DNA of 64,000 nt from JAEXOD01 sp963667875 (GCA_963667875.2 CAXXGC010000002.1:434001-498000), one strand, 5' to 3'; shown: positions 17,508 to 27,825, counted from the first letter of the stretch. Program-made: numbers and translations. Notes: generated from the letters alone by a model not told the origin.

Positions 17508-19812
17508 ATTTTTTACTTTCCCCCATCTCATACACAATCTCTCCCCCTTTAATTATTTCACTAAAAGGAATAATATAGCTATCCCAAACTTTTCCGTTTA
17601 GCTTAATCGATTGTATATAAATATTTTTATCGGAATAATTATTTGCAATTGTTGTAAATGTTTTACCATTCCCCAACTTCATTGTTACTTTTTTTGCACA
17701 TGGGGTGCCTATTACATATTCGCCGCTGCTTGGGGCAATTGGATAAAATCCCATTGTGTTAAATAAATACCATGCCGACATTTGTCCGCAGTCGTCATTT
17801 CCGCATAACGAATTTGGTTTATTGCCGTATTGTGTGCGCATAATTTCGGCAATTAATTTTTGTGTTTTCCACGATTTTCCCGCATAATTGTATAAATACG
17901 GTACGTGATGAGCAGGTTCGTTGCCGTGCCAATATTCCCCAAATCTGCCAAGTATATCTTCGGTTCCTTTTTCAATAGTTTCTTTTTCCGTATTCATAAA
18001 AAGCGTATCAAGTTTGGTTTCAAACTTTTCTTTACTTCCGTATAATGTTATTAGTCCTTTTACATCATGCGGAACATACCATGTATATTGCCAGTTTGTG
18101 CCTTCAGTAATATCTCTATCCATCATATTATCTATATAACCATGCGGATCAAAAGGAGTACGCCAATTCCGTTTGCTGTCTTTTCCCCTCATTAATTTTG
18201 TAACAGGGTCAAATATATTTTTGTAAGCCATCGACCTTTGTCTAAAATATTCGGCATCATTTGTTTTGCCCATTTTTTTTGCTGCCTGCATAATACAATA
18301 ATCGTCAAACGCATATTCCAATGTTTTGGATACCGATTCATTTTCATGGTCAAATGGCACATAACCGATTTTAGCGTATTCTATTACCGAATCGTAATTC
18401 GGATTCATTGCTGTATTTCTGCATGCGTAATATGCTCTTTCATAATTAAAACCTTTAATTCCCTGAACAATAGCGTCACATATAACCGGAACAGCATGAT
18501 ACCCTATCATACACCATGTTTCATTATTATTTAAAGACCATACCGGTAAAATATGTTCAACACTTTGGTCAAAATGTGCCAACATCGAGTTTATCATATC
18601 CGCGTTTCTATCCGGCTGTATTAAAGTAAATAAAGGATGTGTTGCGCGGTATGTGTCCCATAATGAAAATATTGCGTAATTAGTAAAACCTTCCGCCTTA
18701 TGTATATTTTGGTCAAGGCCCCTGTATTCACCGTTAACATCCTGATAAATTGTAGGAGTTAACAAACAATGATATAACGATGTATAAAATGTTTCTTTTT
18801 CTTCGTCTGTTCCTTCAATCTGCATTTTTTGCATTTCATTATCCCACTTTAAGCGGGAATCGGCTACAACTTTGTCAAAATCCCAATCGGGAATTTCTTT
18901 ATCCAAATTCATTAACGCATTGTTGGAACTGACTGCGGAAATTCCAATTTTAACCATTATTACTTCATTTTCTTTTGTGCTGTAAGTAGTATAATATTGC
19001 AAATTTGCGTTTGCCGCTTCGTACTGACTTCTAAACCGGGCTGTATTATAAATTACTTTTTTGCCCGCCTGTATAATGCCAAAATCCTTATAAGATTTTG
19101 AATACCTTGCGGCAAAAAACAAATGTCTTTCTTTTGCCCACCCGTTAACAAGATGATATCCTTTTATTAAAGTTTTGCTTTCAGCGCGTACATTGGACCA
19201 TTTAACACTCCATTGTAAAACGTGTGCCAAATCCATCATTATGTTGCTGCTGTCACTTTTGGGGAATGTAAATTTTAATATTCCGGCTCTTTCTGTTGCG
19301 GCAAGTTCAACAAGTACGTTATGTTCGGGTAATTTTACCGAATAATAACCCGCCTTAACTTTTTCATCTTTATGATAATATTTTGTGCAATAACCTGAAT
19401 CGGGATCTTGAATAAAATATTTATTCCCATCACCATCTGTTTTTTCAACTGTTCCTGCAGTAAATTCAGGCTTGCCAACCGAAGGCATAATTAAAAAATC
19501 ACCCAAATCAGGAATTCCCGTGCCGCTTAAATGCTGCATTCCAAAACCGATAATTACACTGTCGTTATATTCGTAACCCGAAGCTGTTGCCCAGCTTTTT
19601 TTATCGGTATCGGGACTTAACTGCACCATTCCATGAGGAACAACCGCACCGGGATAAACATTCCCCTCACCCTGTGTCCCAATCAAAGGATTAATGTAAT
19701 CAACTAATTTTTTCTTCTCGTCAATTGGTTTTATTAATATCCAACCGCTAATAAAAAACATACTAATTACCAACAAAACCATTGTTAATTTAGGCAAGTT
19801 ATGATTTTTCAA
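17506..19812 (-). CDS. GH92 family exo-alpha-mannosidase, exported
   Basis: About 768 residues. GH92 enzymes are calcium-dependent exo-alpha-mannosidases that trim mannose from yeast mannan or N-glycans. The start of the N-terminal domain is diagnostic: VDYINPLIGTQGEGNVYPGAVVP, then GMVQLSPDT and GFGMQHLSGTGIPDLGDF. The catalytic-domain motifs GNEPAHHVPYLYN (about 625) and CGNDDCGQMSAWYLFNTMGFYP (about 675) are intact. A hydrophobic segment at about 9-28 is a signal anchor. A TTG at 19812 has GGAG 6 nt upstream and is preferred to the GTG at 19824, which has none. The neighbouring GH13 gene on the same strand fits a glycan-degrading cluster. A CATAATT repeat overlaps the stop. Confidence 0.92.
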   Translation of the reverse strand: MKNHNLPKLTMVLLVISMFFISGWILIKPIDEKKKLVDYINPLIGTQGEGNVYPGAVVPHGMVQLSPDTDKKSWATASGYEYNDSVIIGFGMQHLSGTGIPDLGDFLIMPSVGKPEFTAGTVEKTDGDGNKYFIQDPDSGYCTKYYHKDEKVKAGYYSVKLPEHNVLVELAATERAGILKFTFPKSDSSNIMMDLAHVLQWSVKWSNVRAESKTLIKGYHLVNGWAKERHLFFAARYSKSYKDFGIIQAGKKVIYNTARFRSQYEAANANLQYYTTYSTKENEVIMVKIGISAVSSNNALMNLDKEIPDWDFDKVVADSRLKWDNEMQKMQIEGTDEEKETFYTSLYHCLLTPTIYQDVNGEYRGLDQNIHKAEGFTNYAIFSLWDTYRATHPLFTLIQPDRNADMINSMLAHFDQSVEHILPVWSLNNNETWCMIGYHAVPVICDAIVQGIKGFNYERAYYACRNTAMNPNYDSVIEYAKIGYVPFDHENESVSKTLEYAFDDYCIMQAAKKMGKTNDAEYFRQRSMAYKNIFDPVTKLMRGKDSKRNWRTPFDPHGYIDNMMDRDITEGTNWQYTWYVPHDVKGLITLYGSKEKFETKLDTLFMNTEKETIEKGTEDILGRFGEYWHGNEPAHHVPYLYNYAGKSWKTQKLIAEIMRTQYGNKPNSLCGNDDCGQMSAWYLFNTMGFYPIAPSSGEYVIGTPCAKKVTMKLGNGKTFTTIANNYSDKNIYIQSIKLNGKVWDSYIIPFSEIIKGGEIVYEMGESKK

Positions 19813-19824
19813 TTTTGTCTCCAC

Positions 19825-20167
19825 ACTTCAAATCTTTATATTTTAATTAATAATTACATTTTCCAATTAGAAGCAATAAGGTAAATTAATAATACAAATA
19901 AAAAAAACGTCTCAAAACTGAAAAACCTGGACTAAAGTCCTGACTCTTTTTTTTATAATCCCCAGTCTAATAGTTTGAGCAATTAACAAGGCGAATATAT
20001 AGTTTGACAATTCAGCAATATATTCCCCCTCTATTTTTAAGAGTGGGGGCTGGGGGGTAAGTTCCCATTTATTATTTTACAAATTTTAAGACTTCCTTAC
20101 AATTTCTATAATACTATTTAGACCGCTCTACGTTCTTGTATTCTATTTAATTATTGTTACAAAAAAC
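19825..20167. other. Intergenic stretch with dispersed repeat fragments
   Basis: About 340 bp without a gene. It holds a CTGGACTAAAGTCC box near 19928 and, at about 20021-20068, an ATTCCCCCTCTATTTTTAAG element ending in GTAAGTTCCC. Copies of the latter lie near 31228, 53460 and 54936. Confidence 0.6.
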
Positions 20168-21532
20168 CTATTTTGTCACAATCAAATACTCATACGGCTG
20201 TAATGATACCTGACTTGTTAATGGTGTTGAAATACTTGTTAAAGCATTTACCCAGGCATTACTTTTTAGAGCTTCGGGAAGTGTAAAAGATTGCACGCTA
20301 TTACGTACGTTAACAAAAACCAACACTTCCTGTGTAGTAGTATATTTTTTAAATACTAAAATATTTTGACTATAAAATGTTTGGAATTGCCCCGTTTTTG
20401 CCGCTGTGCTGCTGCCATAAAAACCTAATAACTTTTGATATTCTCTAAACATGTCATTATTAGCTGTCCACGATATTGCGGTATTTGTAAAAAATGGTAC
20501 TGTTGCGCTAACGCCAACTTCCTGACTGCTGTATATAAGCGGCGCACCACCTATAAAAATAGCCGCTACAGATGCTGCCATTGCGCCTTTTTTACCGCCG
20601 AACAATTGTATTGGTGTTTTATCCCAGGCGGATTCGTCATGGTTAGTTGTAAATCTTAATTTTGCACTTCCGCTTGGTAAGGATTGATATTCAATTAAAT
20701 GGGCATTAAATAAATTTGCTGTTGTTGTTGTAGTATTTTGAAAAACGTTTTTTAAAACTCCATAAAAATCCCAGCCGTAATTTAATTTAAATCCTGCTGT
20801 AAAATGATCTGCCCTTTTTCCTTCAGCCAATAAAATTAATTTATGAGTTGTTATATTTTTTAAAGAATCTATTGCCTGCTTCCAAAAAGCAAAAGGGACC
20901 ATATCGGCGGCATCACATCTAAAACCGTCTACATTTGCTTCATAAACCCAATATTTCATGGCGTCAATCATGGATAAACGCATTTCGGCATTATCAAAAT
21001 TTAAGTCTGCAACATCTGCCCAATTTTGGCCGGCCGGACTAATAATATTTCCATTTCCGTCTTGTGTATACCAGGCTTTATTAGCAATCCAAGGATTATC
21101 CCAGCTTGTATGATTAGCAACCCAATCCAATACTATAGCAATATTTTTGCTATGCGCAATATCAACTAAATTTCGTAAATCCTGTAATGTTCCAAATTCC
21201 GGATTAACCTCTTTATAATTTTTTACACAATATGGTGAATTAACAGAGTTTACCTGCCCAATAGGAAAAATTGGCATCAGCCAAATAACATTTACATTTA
21301 ACGCTTTTATAGAATCTATTCTATTAATAATCCCCTGAAAGTTATAACCCGGACTAAATACTCGCATATTGGCTTCGTACATAATAATATCTTTGGTTTC
21401 GGGCACGTTTGCAAAAGGAGTTCCGTATTGTGTTTGTCCGTTATTTGGTTTATCCTGTGGTTCGGTTCCTTTATTACACCCAATAAAAGCAACAACAATT
21501 ATTAATAAAATTAAAAAACGTAAATATTTCAT
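20168..21532 (-). CDS. GH13 alpha-amylase-type lipoprotein
   Basis: 454 residues. A lipobox (AFIGC, C19) ends the signal peptide, so the enzyme should be lipid-anchored. The GH13 conserved regions are all present: region I DWVANH (136-141), region II GFRCDAAD with nucleophile D207, region III LLAEGKR with acid/base E237, and region IV FTTNHDE with D299. A short beta-sandwich domain C closes the protein. It acts on alpha-glucans such as starch or glycogen; the subfamily cannot be read by eye. It lies upstream of GH92 on the same strand but 340 bp away, so it is probably a separate unit. ATG 21532 gives a full lipoprotein signal. Confidence 0.93.
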   Translation of the reverse strand: MKYLRFLILLIIVVAFIGCNKGTEPQDKPNNGQTQYGTPFANVPETKDIIMYEANMRVFSPGYNFQGIINRIDSIKALNVNVIWLMPIFPIGQVNSVNSPYCVKNYKEVNPEFGTLQDLRNLVDIAHSKNIAIVLDWVANHTSWDNPWIANKAWYTQDGNGNIISPAGQNWADVADLNFDNAEMRLSMIDAMKYWVYEANVDGFRCDAADMVPFAFWKQAIDSLKNITTHKLILLAEGKRADHFTAGFKLNYGWDFYGVLKNVFQNTTTTTANLFNAHLIEYQSLPSGSAKLRFTTNHDESAWDKTPIQLFGGKKGAMAASVAAIFIGGAPLIYSSQEVGVSATVPFFTNTAISWTANNDMFREYQKLLGFYGSSTAAKTGQFQTFYSQNILVFKKYTTTQEVLVFVNVRNSVQSFTLPEALKSNAWVNALTSISTPLTSQVSLQPYEYLIVTK

Positions 21533-21629
21533 CTATTTTCCCGGGTTATTATTCAAAAAAGATTTATTTATGATAGATATTCTTTATATTTAAAATAAAT
21601 ATTTAACTTATAACATCAAAACTTACTAA

Positions 21630-21872
21630 ATGAAAAATATAATAAATATAATTTTAAAAATACTGGCTCTTCCATTTATAGTTTTAATCCGTTTTTATCA
21701 GCTGTTAATTTCTCCTATGTTACCCAAAATGTGCAGATTTACACCTACATGTTCTACTTACACATTAGAAGCATTAAAAAAATATGGTATTTTAAAAGGA
21801 GGTTATTTAGGAGCTAAACGAATATTACGTTGTCATCCTTGGGGAGGAAGCGGCTACGACCCGGTGCCATAG
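21630..21872 (+). CDS. yidD: Membrane protein insertion efficiency factor YidD
   Basis: 80 residues, typical length. YidD is a small amphipathic inner-membrane protein that helps YidC insert proteins. The family signature is complete: LIRFYQLLISPMLP, CRFTPTCSTYTLEAL, LGAKRILRCHPWG and GYDPVP. It usually sits between rnpA and yidC; neither is next to it here, so it is displaced from its usual context. It diverges from the GH13 gene. Confidence 0.95.
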   Translation: MKNIINIILKILALPFIVLIRFYQLLISPMLPKMCRFTPTCSTYTLEALKKYGILKGGYLGAKRILRCHPWGGSGYDPVP

Positions 21873-21892
21873 CCTATCAATAAATGTTGTTT

Positions 21893-24148
21893 TTAATTTA
21901 GACTATATCTATTTTTTTCTACAGATGCTATTGTAAAACGTGATATTAGTCCTTTAAGGTTATCCGTCATTAATGTTAACTCTTCAGCACTTTTTGCAAT
22001 TTGCATTATACCTTCCGAATTTTCATTCATAACTTGATTTATTCCCTGCATGTTAATGTCTATTTCTTCAGCTGCCGAAGACTGCTCCTCCGTTACCGAA
22101 GCGACTTGTGCAACAACTTCAACAACTTCTTCAGCTCCAATAATTATTTTTTTAAGTGTATTGCCTGCCTCGTTAACAAGTGCAATTCCATTTGATACTT
22201 CTTCGGTTCCCGCCTTCATTGAATCAACGGCTCCATGTGTATCTGTTTGAATTTGTTTAATCATAGCTGCAATTTCTTTTGTAGCTTTACTTGTTCGTTC
22301 GGCTAATTTTCTAACTTCGTCAGCAACAACAGCAAATCCACGCCCTTGTTCTCCGGCACGAGCAGCTTCAATTGCAGCATTTAAAGCAAGTAAATTTGTT
22401 TGGTCTGCAATATCATTGATTACTTGTACAATTTCGCCTATTGCATCGCTGCTTTTGCCTAATTTTTCAACAGTAATAGATGATTTTTTAACAACATCGG
22501 CTATTTTATTCATTCCAGCAATAGTGTTTTTTACAACTGCACCACCATCTATGGCTAAATTTCCGGCGTTTTTTGATTTTTCAGTTGCAGAAAGTGTATT
22601 TTTTGATGTAATAACAATAGATTCCGCCATCTGCCTTACCGCACTGGTAACTTCACTTGACTGAGAAGATTGTTCGTGCATACCTGCTGAGATTTCTTCT
22701 GTACTTTGCGAAATAAGTAAACTTGCATTTGCGGTTTCATTTATCGATTCCTTTAGTGATAATAACAATTCATTTATTGAATTGACAGCATTATTAAATC
22801 CACCAAATAATTTCCCAATTTCGTCATCGTGTAATACGTCCAATTTAACGGTTAAATCGCCATTGGCAAATTTAGTCATCTCCTCAAGCATCGTATCAAC
22901 ACTTGCCCCTAAATATTTGTTTTTTGCTTCGGATTCACTGATTGCAATTCTAATTTTTTGTTCAACACTCTCTTTTTCTTCTTTTACCATATCCATCGAA
23001 GAATTCACTTTAATTATCATATCATTAAATATTGATGCCAGTAGCCCCAGTTCGTCAGTTGAATTAATCTTAACTCTAACATCGGAATCACCTTCAGAAA
23101 ATCTTTTTGTACTTTTGGCCAGCAAATCTATGGATGATGAAATCTTTTTTGAAATAAATATCACTAAAAATATTGTAATTATTAATACCAAAAGAATTCC
23201 GCCTAAGGTTAAATATTTATTTTCGGTAAAACCATCAATCCTTGAATTTAACAAATTGTTTAAGTCGGATATGCTGCTTTCCCATAATACAAAATTTGCA
23301 TTTAATGCATAATTGGCCGCAGTTTCGTATTCTTCGGTTGAAATAAAGATTGTATCTCCTTTTAATATTTTAGATTCAATCATATCCAAAAAATTAACAG
23401 TTTTGGTTTTAGTATCCTCAAGCTGAGAAGATAAAGAAGGCCTTAAATTTTCTGCCGGATTATTTTCAAATGCCACATTTATACCACTATATAAGGCATT
23501 CATATTTGTTCTTAATAATCCCGTTTTTACAGTTAACACAGTTTTTTCATCTGCCGTAATATAACCTTTATCCACAATATCAAATCCATAACTTAATATT
23601 TGATAAGTTAGATCCATATTTTCGGGTAATTTGATTAAAGTTGCATCCATAATGTAATAACTGTCCAAGTCAGGATCCAAAATTAAATTTGATTTATCTC
23701 CCGCATACGACATTAATCCTCTTATACCGGCAATAAATTCATCATGCAAATTTAAATCATTCTGCTGATTTTTTAATTTTTCCCATAATGTTTTTAACGT
23801 TGTAAATTTTTCGGTAGTATTAATAAACTCATTTAATTCCCCGTCTATTTCATTAAGAGCCACAAACTGATTATCAATTTGAGAGGATATTTCGGAAATT
23901 TTGCCGCTTAAATTTTGCCCGGTAACAATCTGTTTCTGGTTTACATATTTTAAATTCGGGGCAAATTCAAGCATCTTTTTAAGTGGACTTAAATAACTAT
24001 CACCATACAGTTCTTTTTCGGCAAAATTTATACTTATATTTTGCTGCGAAATTAATGCCTGTAAGAGAATTAAAATTGGGATAATAAAGGCAATTGCAAT
24101 AATTGTTAATTTTGTTGATACTTTTGCATTAATTATAAACCGTTTCAT
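21893..24148 (-). CDS. Methyl-accepting chemotaxis protein with a large helical sensor
   Basis: 751 residues. Membrane helix 1 (about 12-32), a mostly helical outer domain (about 33-310) containing NLILDPDLDSYYIMD, membrane helix 2 (about 312-333), a HAMP domain, a second HAMP-like segment near 430-480 and a long signalling coiled coil. The conserved hairpin tip is QTNLLALNAAIEAARAGEQGRGFAVVADEVRKLA, which contacts CheA and CheW. The ligand cannot be inferred. ATG 24148 has GAGG 6 nt upstream. It is a single-gene unit far from the chemosensory operon at 55-64 kb, so its partner kinase is unknown. Confidence 0.93.
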   Translation of the reverse strand: MKRFIINAKVSTKLTIIAIAFIIPILILLQALISQQNISINFAEKELYGDSYLSPLKKMLEFAPNLKYVNQKQIVTGQNLSGKISEISSQIDNQFVALNEIDGELNEFINTTEKFTTLKTLWEKLKNQQNDLNLHDEFIAGIRGLMSYAGDKSNLILDPDLDSYYIMDATLIKLPENMDLTYQILSYGFDIVDKGYITADEKTVLTVKTGLLRTNMNALYSGINVAFENNPAENLRPSLSSQLEDTKTKTVNFLDMIESKILKGDTIFISTEEYETAANYALNANFVLWESSISDLNNLLNSRIDGFTENKYLTLGGILLVLIITIFLVIFISKKISSSIDLLAKSTKRFSEGDSDVRVKINSTDELGLLASIFNDMIIKVNSSMDMVKEEKESVEQKIRIAISESEAKNKYLGASVDTMLEEMTKFANGDLTVKLDVLHDDEIGKLFGGFNNAVNSINELLLSLKESINETANASLLISQSTEEISAGMHEQSSQSSEVTSAVRQMAESIVITSKNTLSATEKSKNAGNLAIDGGAVVKNTIAGMNKIADVVKKSSITVEKLGKSSDAIGEIVQVINDIADQTNLLALNAAIEAARAGEQGRGFAVVADEVRKLAERTSKATKEIAAMIKQIQTDTHGAVDSMKAGTEEVSNGIALVNEAGNTLKKIIIGAEEVVEVVAQVASVTEEQSSAAEEIDINMQGINQVMNENSEGIMQIAKSAEELTLMTDNLKGLISRFTIASVEKNRYSLN

Positions 24149-24688
24149 TAAATTCCTCTATAGATATACCATATAAAAATCATTTTTTAACCTTATAAAC
24201 AAAAAAAACATCTTTCAAACGTTTACATTATCGAAAAATATTTAAATAACTTTATATCCAAATAGTCCATTTTTTTAATTATTTCTTAATTTTTAATATT
24301 TATATACCATAACACCTAAATTTTTAGCAGTTTTATTGTTTTTTTACTTAAATAATAAATATGGTTTAATTTAATTTGTTTTAGTGGAATTGCAAAGTAT
24401 TAAACTGATTAGATTGTTGGTTTATTATTATTTATCATGGGGATTGCATATTAGGAACATAAGAGTATATAATATTTTAATCTACCCCATCAGTTCCCTA
24501 ATTTTAGATAAATATCTCCTGCTTATTACAAATGGTTCTTTTATTCCCTTAATATATATTCTATACGAATTATCAAACCACTCTTCCAGCTTTTCAACAA
24601 ATTCCCATCTCAAATATTTTCATGTTATTACTTTTAACAATAAAATTCCTTAACTTTAATGTTAGTTAAAATTTAATTTTAGGTTAAA
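24149..24688. other. Intergenic stretch, no feature recognised
   Basis: About 540 very AT-rich bases between divergent genes. It must hold both promoters. A short open frame at 24384-24653 starts with GTG, has no RBS and no protein-like composition, and is not annotated. Confidence 0.5.
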
Positions 24689-26137
24689 ATGAAAAAGATA
24701 ATTTTATTTCTTTTAATGACAGTTTCATTATATGGTCAAACACATTTTCAATCATTTTTAAATCGAGTAAATTCGGCACCCACATCACAAAAAACCGCAA
24801 TTGTTGATAGTTTTATTACATACGCACGCACGGTTGGAATTCCTTTTTGCGAAAACGGCACTGCTACATTTTTGTATAGAGGAACAGCAACAAATGTATA
24901 TGTTGCAGGTGATATGAACAGCTGGACGGCAAATGTATTAAAATTAGTATTAATTCCGGGTACAAATCTTTTATATAAAACTCAAAATTACGAATCGAAT
25001 GCCCGCTTAGATTACAAATTTGTATTAAATGGAAGTAATTATATTTTAGATCCCGAAAATCCGCATACTTGTTTAGGTGGTTTTGGTCCTAATTCCGAGT
25101 TAGCAATGCCGGGTTATATTCAACCATGGGAAATTAGAGCCAACACAACAATCCCCCAGTTTTTAAGCCAGCAAAAAACATTACATAGCACAATTTTAAA
25201 TAGAAATTATTCGATAACAGTATTATTACCCCCCGGATATAATTCATCCTCAAATTCGTACCCTGCCGTATATTTTCAAGACGGAAGTGATTACTTAAAT
25301 CTTGCCAATGCAAAAAACATATTTCAAAATATATTAGACAGCAATAAAATTGCTAATGTTATAGCAGTATTTGTTACACCAACTAACAGAGAAGACGAAT
25401 ATGCCGGCGCAAACAGATTTAAGTATTCCGAATCTTTTGTTACTGAGCTTGTTCCGTATATTGATGCAAATTACCGTACAATTCAAGATAAAGGAAGCCG
25501 TTTAGTTATTGGCGATTCTTTTGGCGGTAATATAAGTGCCTTAATATCTTATACTTATCCTGATGTTTTTGCAAATTGTGGTCTGCACTCGCCTGCTTTT
25601 TGGCCTTTTAGTTACGAAGTTTATAATTTAATTGCAAAAGGTGTTAAAAAAGATATTAAATTTTATTCCGTTTGGGGTTCGTACGAATCGTTAAATTCAA
25701 ATGTTCATCAATTTATTGATAGTTTAAATTCAAAAGGATATACAAACGACTATGGTGTTTATCCCGAAGGACACAGCTGGGGATTATGGCGTGCAACAAC
25801 AGATCAAATTTTACAATATTTTTTCCCGGCCGGACCTGTTTCGGTTGATAATTCCGATATTCAAATTACAGACTATAAACTATACCAAAATTATCCTAAT
25901 CCGTTTAATCCTACAACCACAATTAGTTTTAACTTAAAGGAACAATCGGATATAGAACTTTTTATAACAAATATAATTGGACAAAAAATAAAAACAGTAT
26001 ATTCGGGAGTTTTAAATTCAGGTTTTCATAAATATGATTTTAATGCCCAAAATTTATCGTCTGGAGTTTATTTTTATACATTAAAAATTAAAAGTACAAA
26101 TTTAGTTTTAACAAATAAAATGATAGTTTTAAAATAG
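24689..26137 (+). CDS. Secreted esterase of the Fes/enterochelin-esterase type with T9SS sorting domain
   Basis: 482 residues: signal peptide 1-16, a carbohydrate-binding (CBM48/AMPK-like) beta-sandwich at about 55-145 (VYVAGDMNSWT, LDYKFVLNG, NPHTCLGGFG), an alpha/beta-hydrolase at about 160-385, and a sorting domain from 400 (NYPNPFNPTTTISF). The nucleophile is S277 in GDSFGG, and a likely catalytic His is H362 in YPEGHSWGLWR. The same CBM48-esterase order occurs in feruloyl and acetyl-xylan esterases and in enterochelin esterase; ester bonds of plant polysaccharides are the likelier target for a T9SS-exported protein. The gap to the Trm112-like gene is 9 bp, so they may be co-transcribed. 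Confidence 0.85.
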   Translation: MKKIILFLLMTVSLYGQTHFQSFLNRVNSAPTSQKTAIVDSFITYARTVGIPFCENGTATFLYRGTATNVYVAGDMNSWTANVLKLVLIPGTNLLYKTQNYESNARLDYKFVLNGSNYILDPENPHTCLGGFGPNSELAMPGYIQPWEIRANTTIPQFLSQQKTLHSTILNRNYSITVLLPPGYNSSSNSYPAVYFQDGSDYLNLANAKNIFQNILDSNKIANVIAVFVTPTNREDEYAGANRFKYSESFVTELVPYIDANYRTIQDKGSRLVIGDSFGGNISALISYTYPDVFANCGLHSPAFWPFSYEVYNLIAKGVKKDIKFYSVWGSYESLNSNVHQFIDSLNSKGYTNDYGVYPEGHSWGLWRATTDQILQYFFPAGPVSVDNSDIQITDYKLYQNYPNPFNPTTTISFNLKEQSDIELFITNIIGQKIKTVYSGVLNSGFHKYDFNAQNLSSGVYFYTLKIKSTNLVLTNKMIVLK

Positions 26138-26146
26138 GAGTTAAAA

Positions 26147-26362
26147 ATGATTAGCAAAGAATTATTAGATATATTATGCTGCCCTTTAACACATGCCGAT
26201 TTAGTTTTAGATGAAAACACACTTGTTTCGGTTGATGAAAAAACAAGAAGACGTTATAAAATTGAAGACGATATTCCAATTATGCTTATTGATGAATCGG
26301 AAGAACTTGATATGAATACCTGGAAGGCCATTATGATTAAACATAACATTATTAAAGAATGA
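26147..26362 (+). CDS. Trm112 family small protein
   Basis: 71 residues with the Trm112 pattern LLDILCCPLTHADL near the N-terminus and DIPIMLIDES near the C-terminus. Eukaryotic and archaeal Trm112 activates methyltransferases; bacterial members are of unknown role and often lack part of the zinc site. Here only two adjacent Cys (12-13) remain of it. AGGAG lies upstream of ATG 26147. Its stop overlaps the start of the FAD-oxidase gene (ATGA at 26359-26362), so they are translationally coupled. No methyltransferase is adjacent. Confidence 0.85.
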   Translation: MISKELLDILCCPLTHADLVLDENTLVSVDEKTRRRYKIEDDIPIMLIDESEELDMNTWKAIMIKHNIIKE

Positions 26363-27825
26363 TCATAAAAAACGAACAGGAAATAATTCAAAATTATTTA
26401 TCGGATGCGGCCAATATACAAGGATTTTGTGACGCTGTTTATATTCCCGAAAACGAAAAAGATATTATTGAAATTTTTACTTCTTGTAACCTAACTAAAA
26501 CCCCAATCACAATATCGGGAAACGGAACATCTTTAACAGGTGCAAGAGTGCCAAAAGGCGGTATTGTTGTTTCAACCGAAAAGTTAAACCGAATTATTGA
26601 GATAAACACAAATGAAAAATTTGCGGTTATTCAACCCGGTGTTTTGTTAAGTTTATTTAAAAGTGAAGTTGAGGCCAAAAAATTATTTTATCCCGCGGAT
26701 CCAACTGAACAAAACTGTTTTGTAGGTTCAACGGTTGCCACAAATGCATCCGGTGCCCGAACATTTAAATTTGGTTCAACCCGTAATTTTATTTTGGAGT
26801 TAAAAATAATCTTAGCAGACGGAGATAAAATAACCATTAAAAGAGGTGAAAATTTTGCAGTAAATAATAAGGTAATGTTAAAAACTGAAAGCAATAAAAT
26901 TATTTGTTTTGATATCCCTCAAATTGATATGCCTGAAACAAAAAACACTGCGGGATATTATTGCAAAGCCGGAATGGATATTATTGATTTGTTTATCGGT
27001 TCGGAGGGTACTCTTGGATTTATTTACCAAATTAAGGTTAAACTTTTGCCTTATCCAAACCGTTTTTTTTCTACAATTTTGTTTTTTGAAAACCTTGATA
27101 ATTCTTTAAATTTTATAAAAGATTTAACAATATTATCTAAAACCGATTTTGTTTTAAAACCTTCGGCAATTGAGTTTTTTGACGAAAATTCATTAGCCTT
27201 TTTAAAAGAAGATTATCCTCAAATTCCTGATGGTAAAAAAGCTGCCGTATGGCTTGAACAAGACACATCAAATGAAAATTATGATGTTATATTTAATGGT
27301 TATATCGAATTATTTGACAAATATAATATCAATTTAGAAACCGCATGGGTTGCAAATAACAATTCTGAATTAGTTTTATTTCAAAATTTCCGGCATGCTG
27401 TTTCGGCTAAAGTAAGCGAATATATAGTTAAACACAATTTAACTAAGGTTGGTACCGATTTAGCGGTTCCTTTAGAAAATTTTTATTCTTTTTACACCCA
27501 AGCTATTTGCATTGTTAATTCAACGGGAATTAATTATGTTGCGTACGGTCATTTTGGAAATTCGCATCTCCATTTAAATATGCTGCCAATTGATAATGAA
27601 CAACTTAAATTGGCTAAACAAATTTATATGGATTTGTGCAAACTGGCACTTTTTTTTAAGGGAACTATTTCCGCCGAACACGGAATTGGAAAATTAAAAA
27701 CAAATTATCTTTTATTAATGTATGGCGAGGATGTTATTAAAAAATTTGCTGAAATAAAAAAAGTTTTAGACCCTAATTTAATACTCGGTATTGGTAACAT
27801 TATTGAACCTAAATATTTTAATTAA
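26359..27825 (+). CDS. FAD-linked oxidase of the GlcD/D-lactate dehydrogenase family
   Basis: 488 residues. An FAD-binding PCMH domain at about 30-215 shows SGNGTSLTGARVPKGG, VGSTVATNASGARTFKFGSTRNF and FIGSEGTLGFIY. The C-terminal substrate and cap domain ends in YGHFGNSHLHLNM (metal-binding His) and SAEHGIGKLK. The family oxidises 2-hydroxy acids such as D-lactate or glycolate and passes electrons to quinone or an ETF. The substrate is not readable here. There is no glcE/glcF partner, so it is a stand-alone dehydrogenase. It overlaps the Trm112-like gene by 4 bp and the TPR gene by 1 bp. Confidence 0.88.
   Translation: MIIKNEQEIIQNYLSDAANIQGFCDAVYIPENEKDIIEIFTSCNLTKTPITISGNGTSLTGARVPKGGIVVSTEKLNRIIEINTNEKFAVIQPGVLLSLFKSEVEAKKLFYPADPTEQNCFVGSTVATNASGARTFKFGSTRNFILELKIILADGDKITIKRGENFAVNNKVMLKTESNKIICFDIPQIDMPETKNTAGYYCKAGMDIIDLFIGSEGTLGFIYQIKVKLLPYPNRFFSTILFFENLDNSLNFIKDLTILSKTDFVLKPSAIEFFDENSLAFLKEDYPQIPDGKKAAVWLEQDTSNENYDVIFNGYIELFDKYNINLETAWVANNNSELVLFQNFRHAVSAKVSEYIVKHNLTKVGTDLAVPLENFYSFYTQAICIVNSTGINYVAYGHFGNSHLHLNMLPIDNEQLKLAKQIYMDLCKLALFFKGTISAEHGIGKLKTNYLLLMYGEDVIKKFAEIKKVLDPNLILGIGNIIEPKYFN

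Noticed and set aside
24384..24653. An 89-codon frame before the esterase
   Set aside because: GTG start with no ribosome-binding site, Ile/Tyr/Leu-rich composition expected from AT-rich non-coding DNA, and no recognisable motif.
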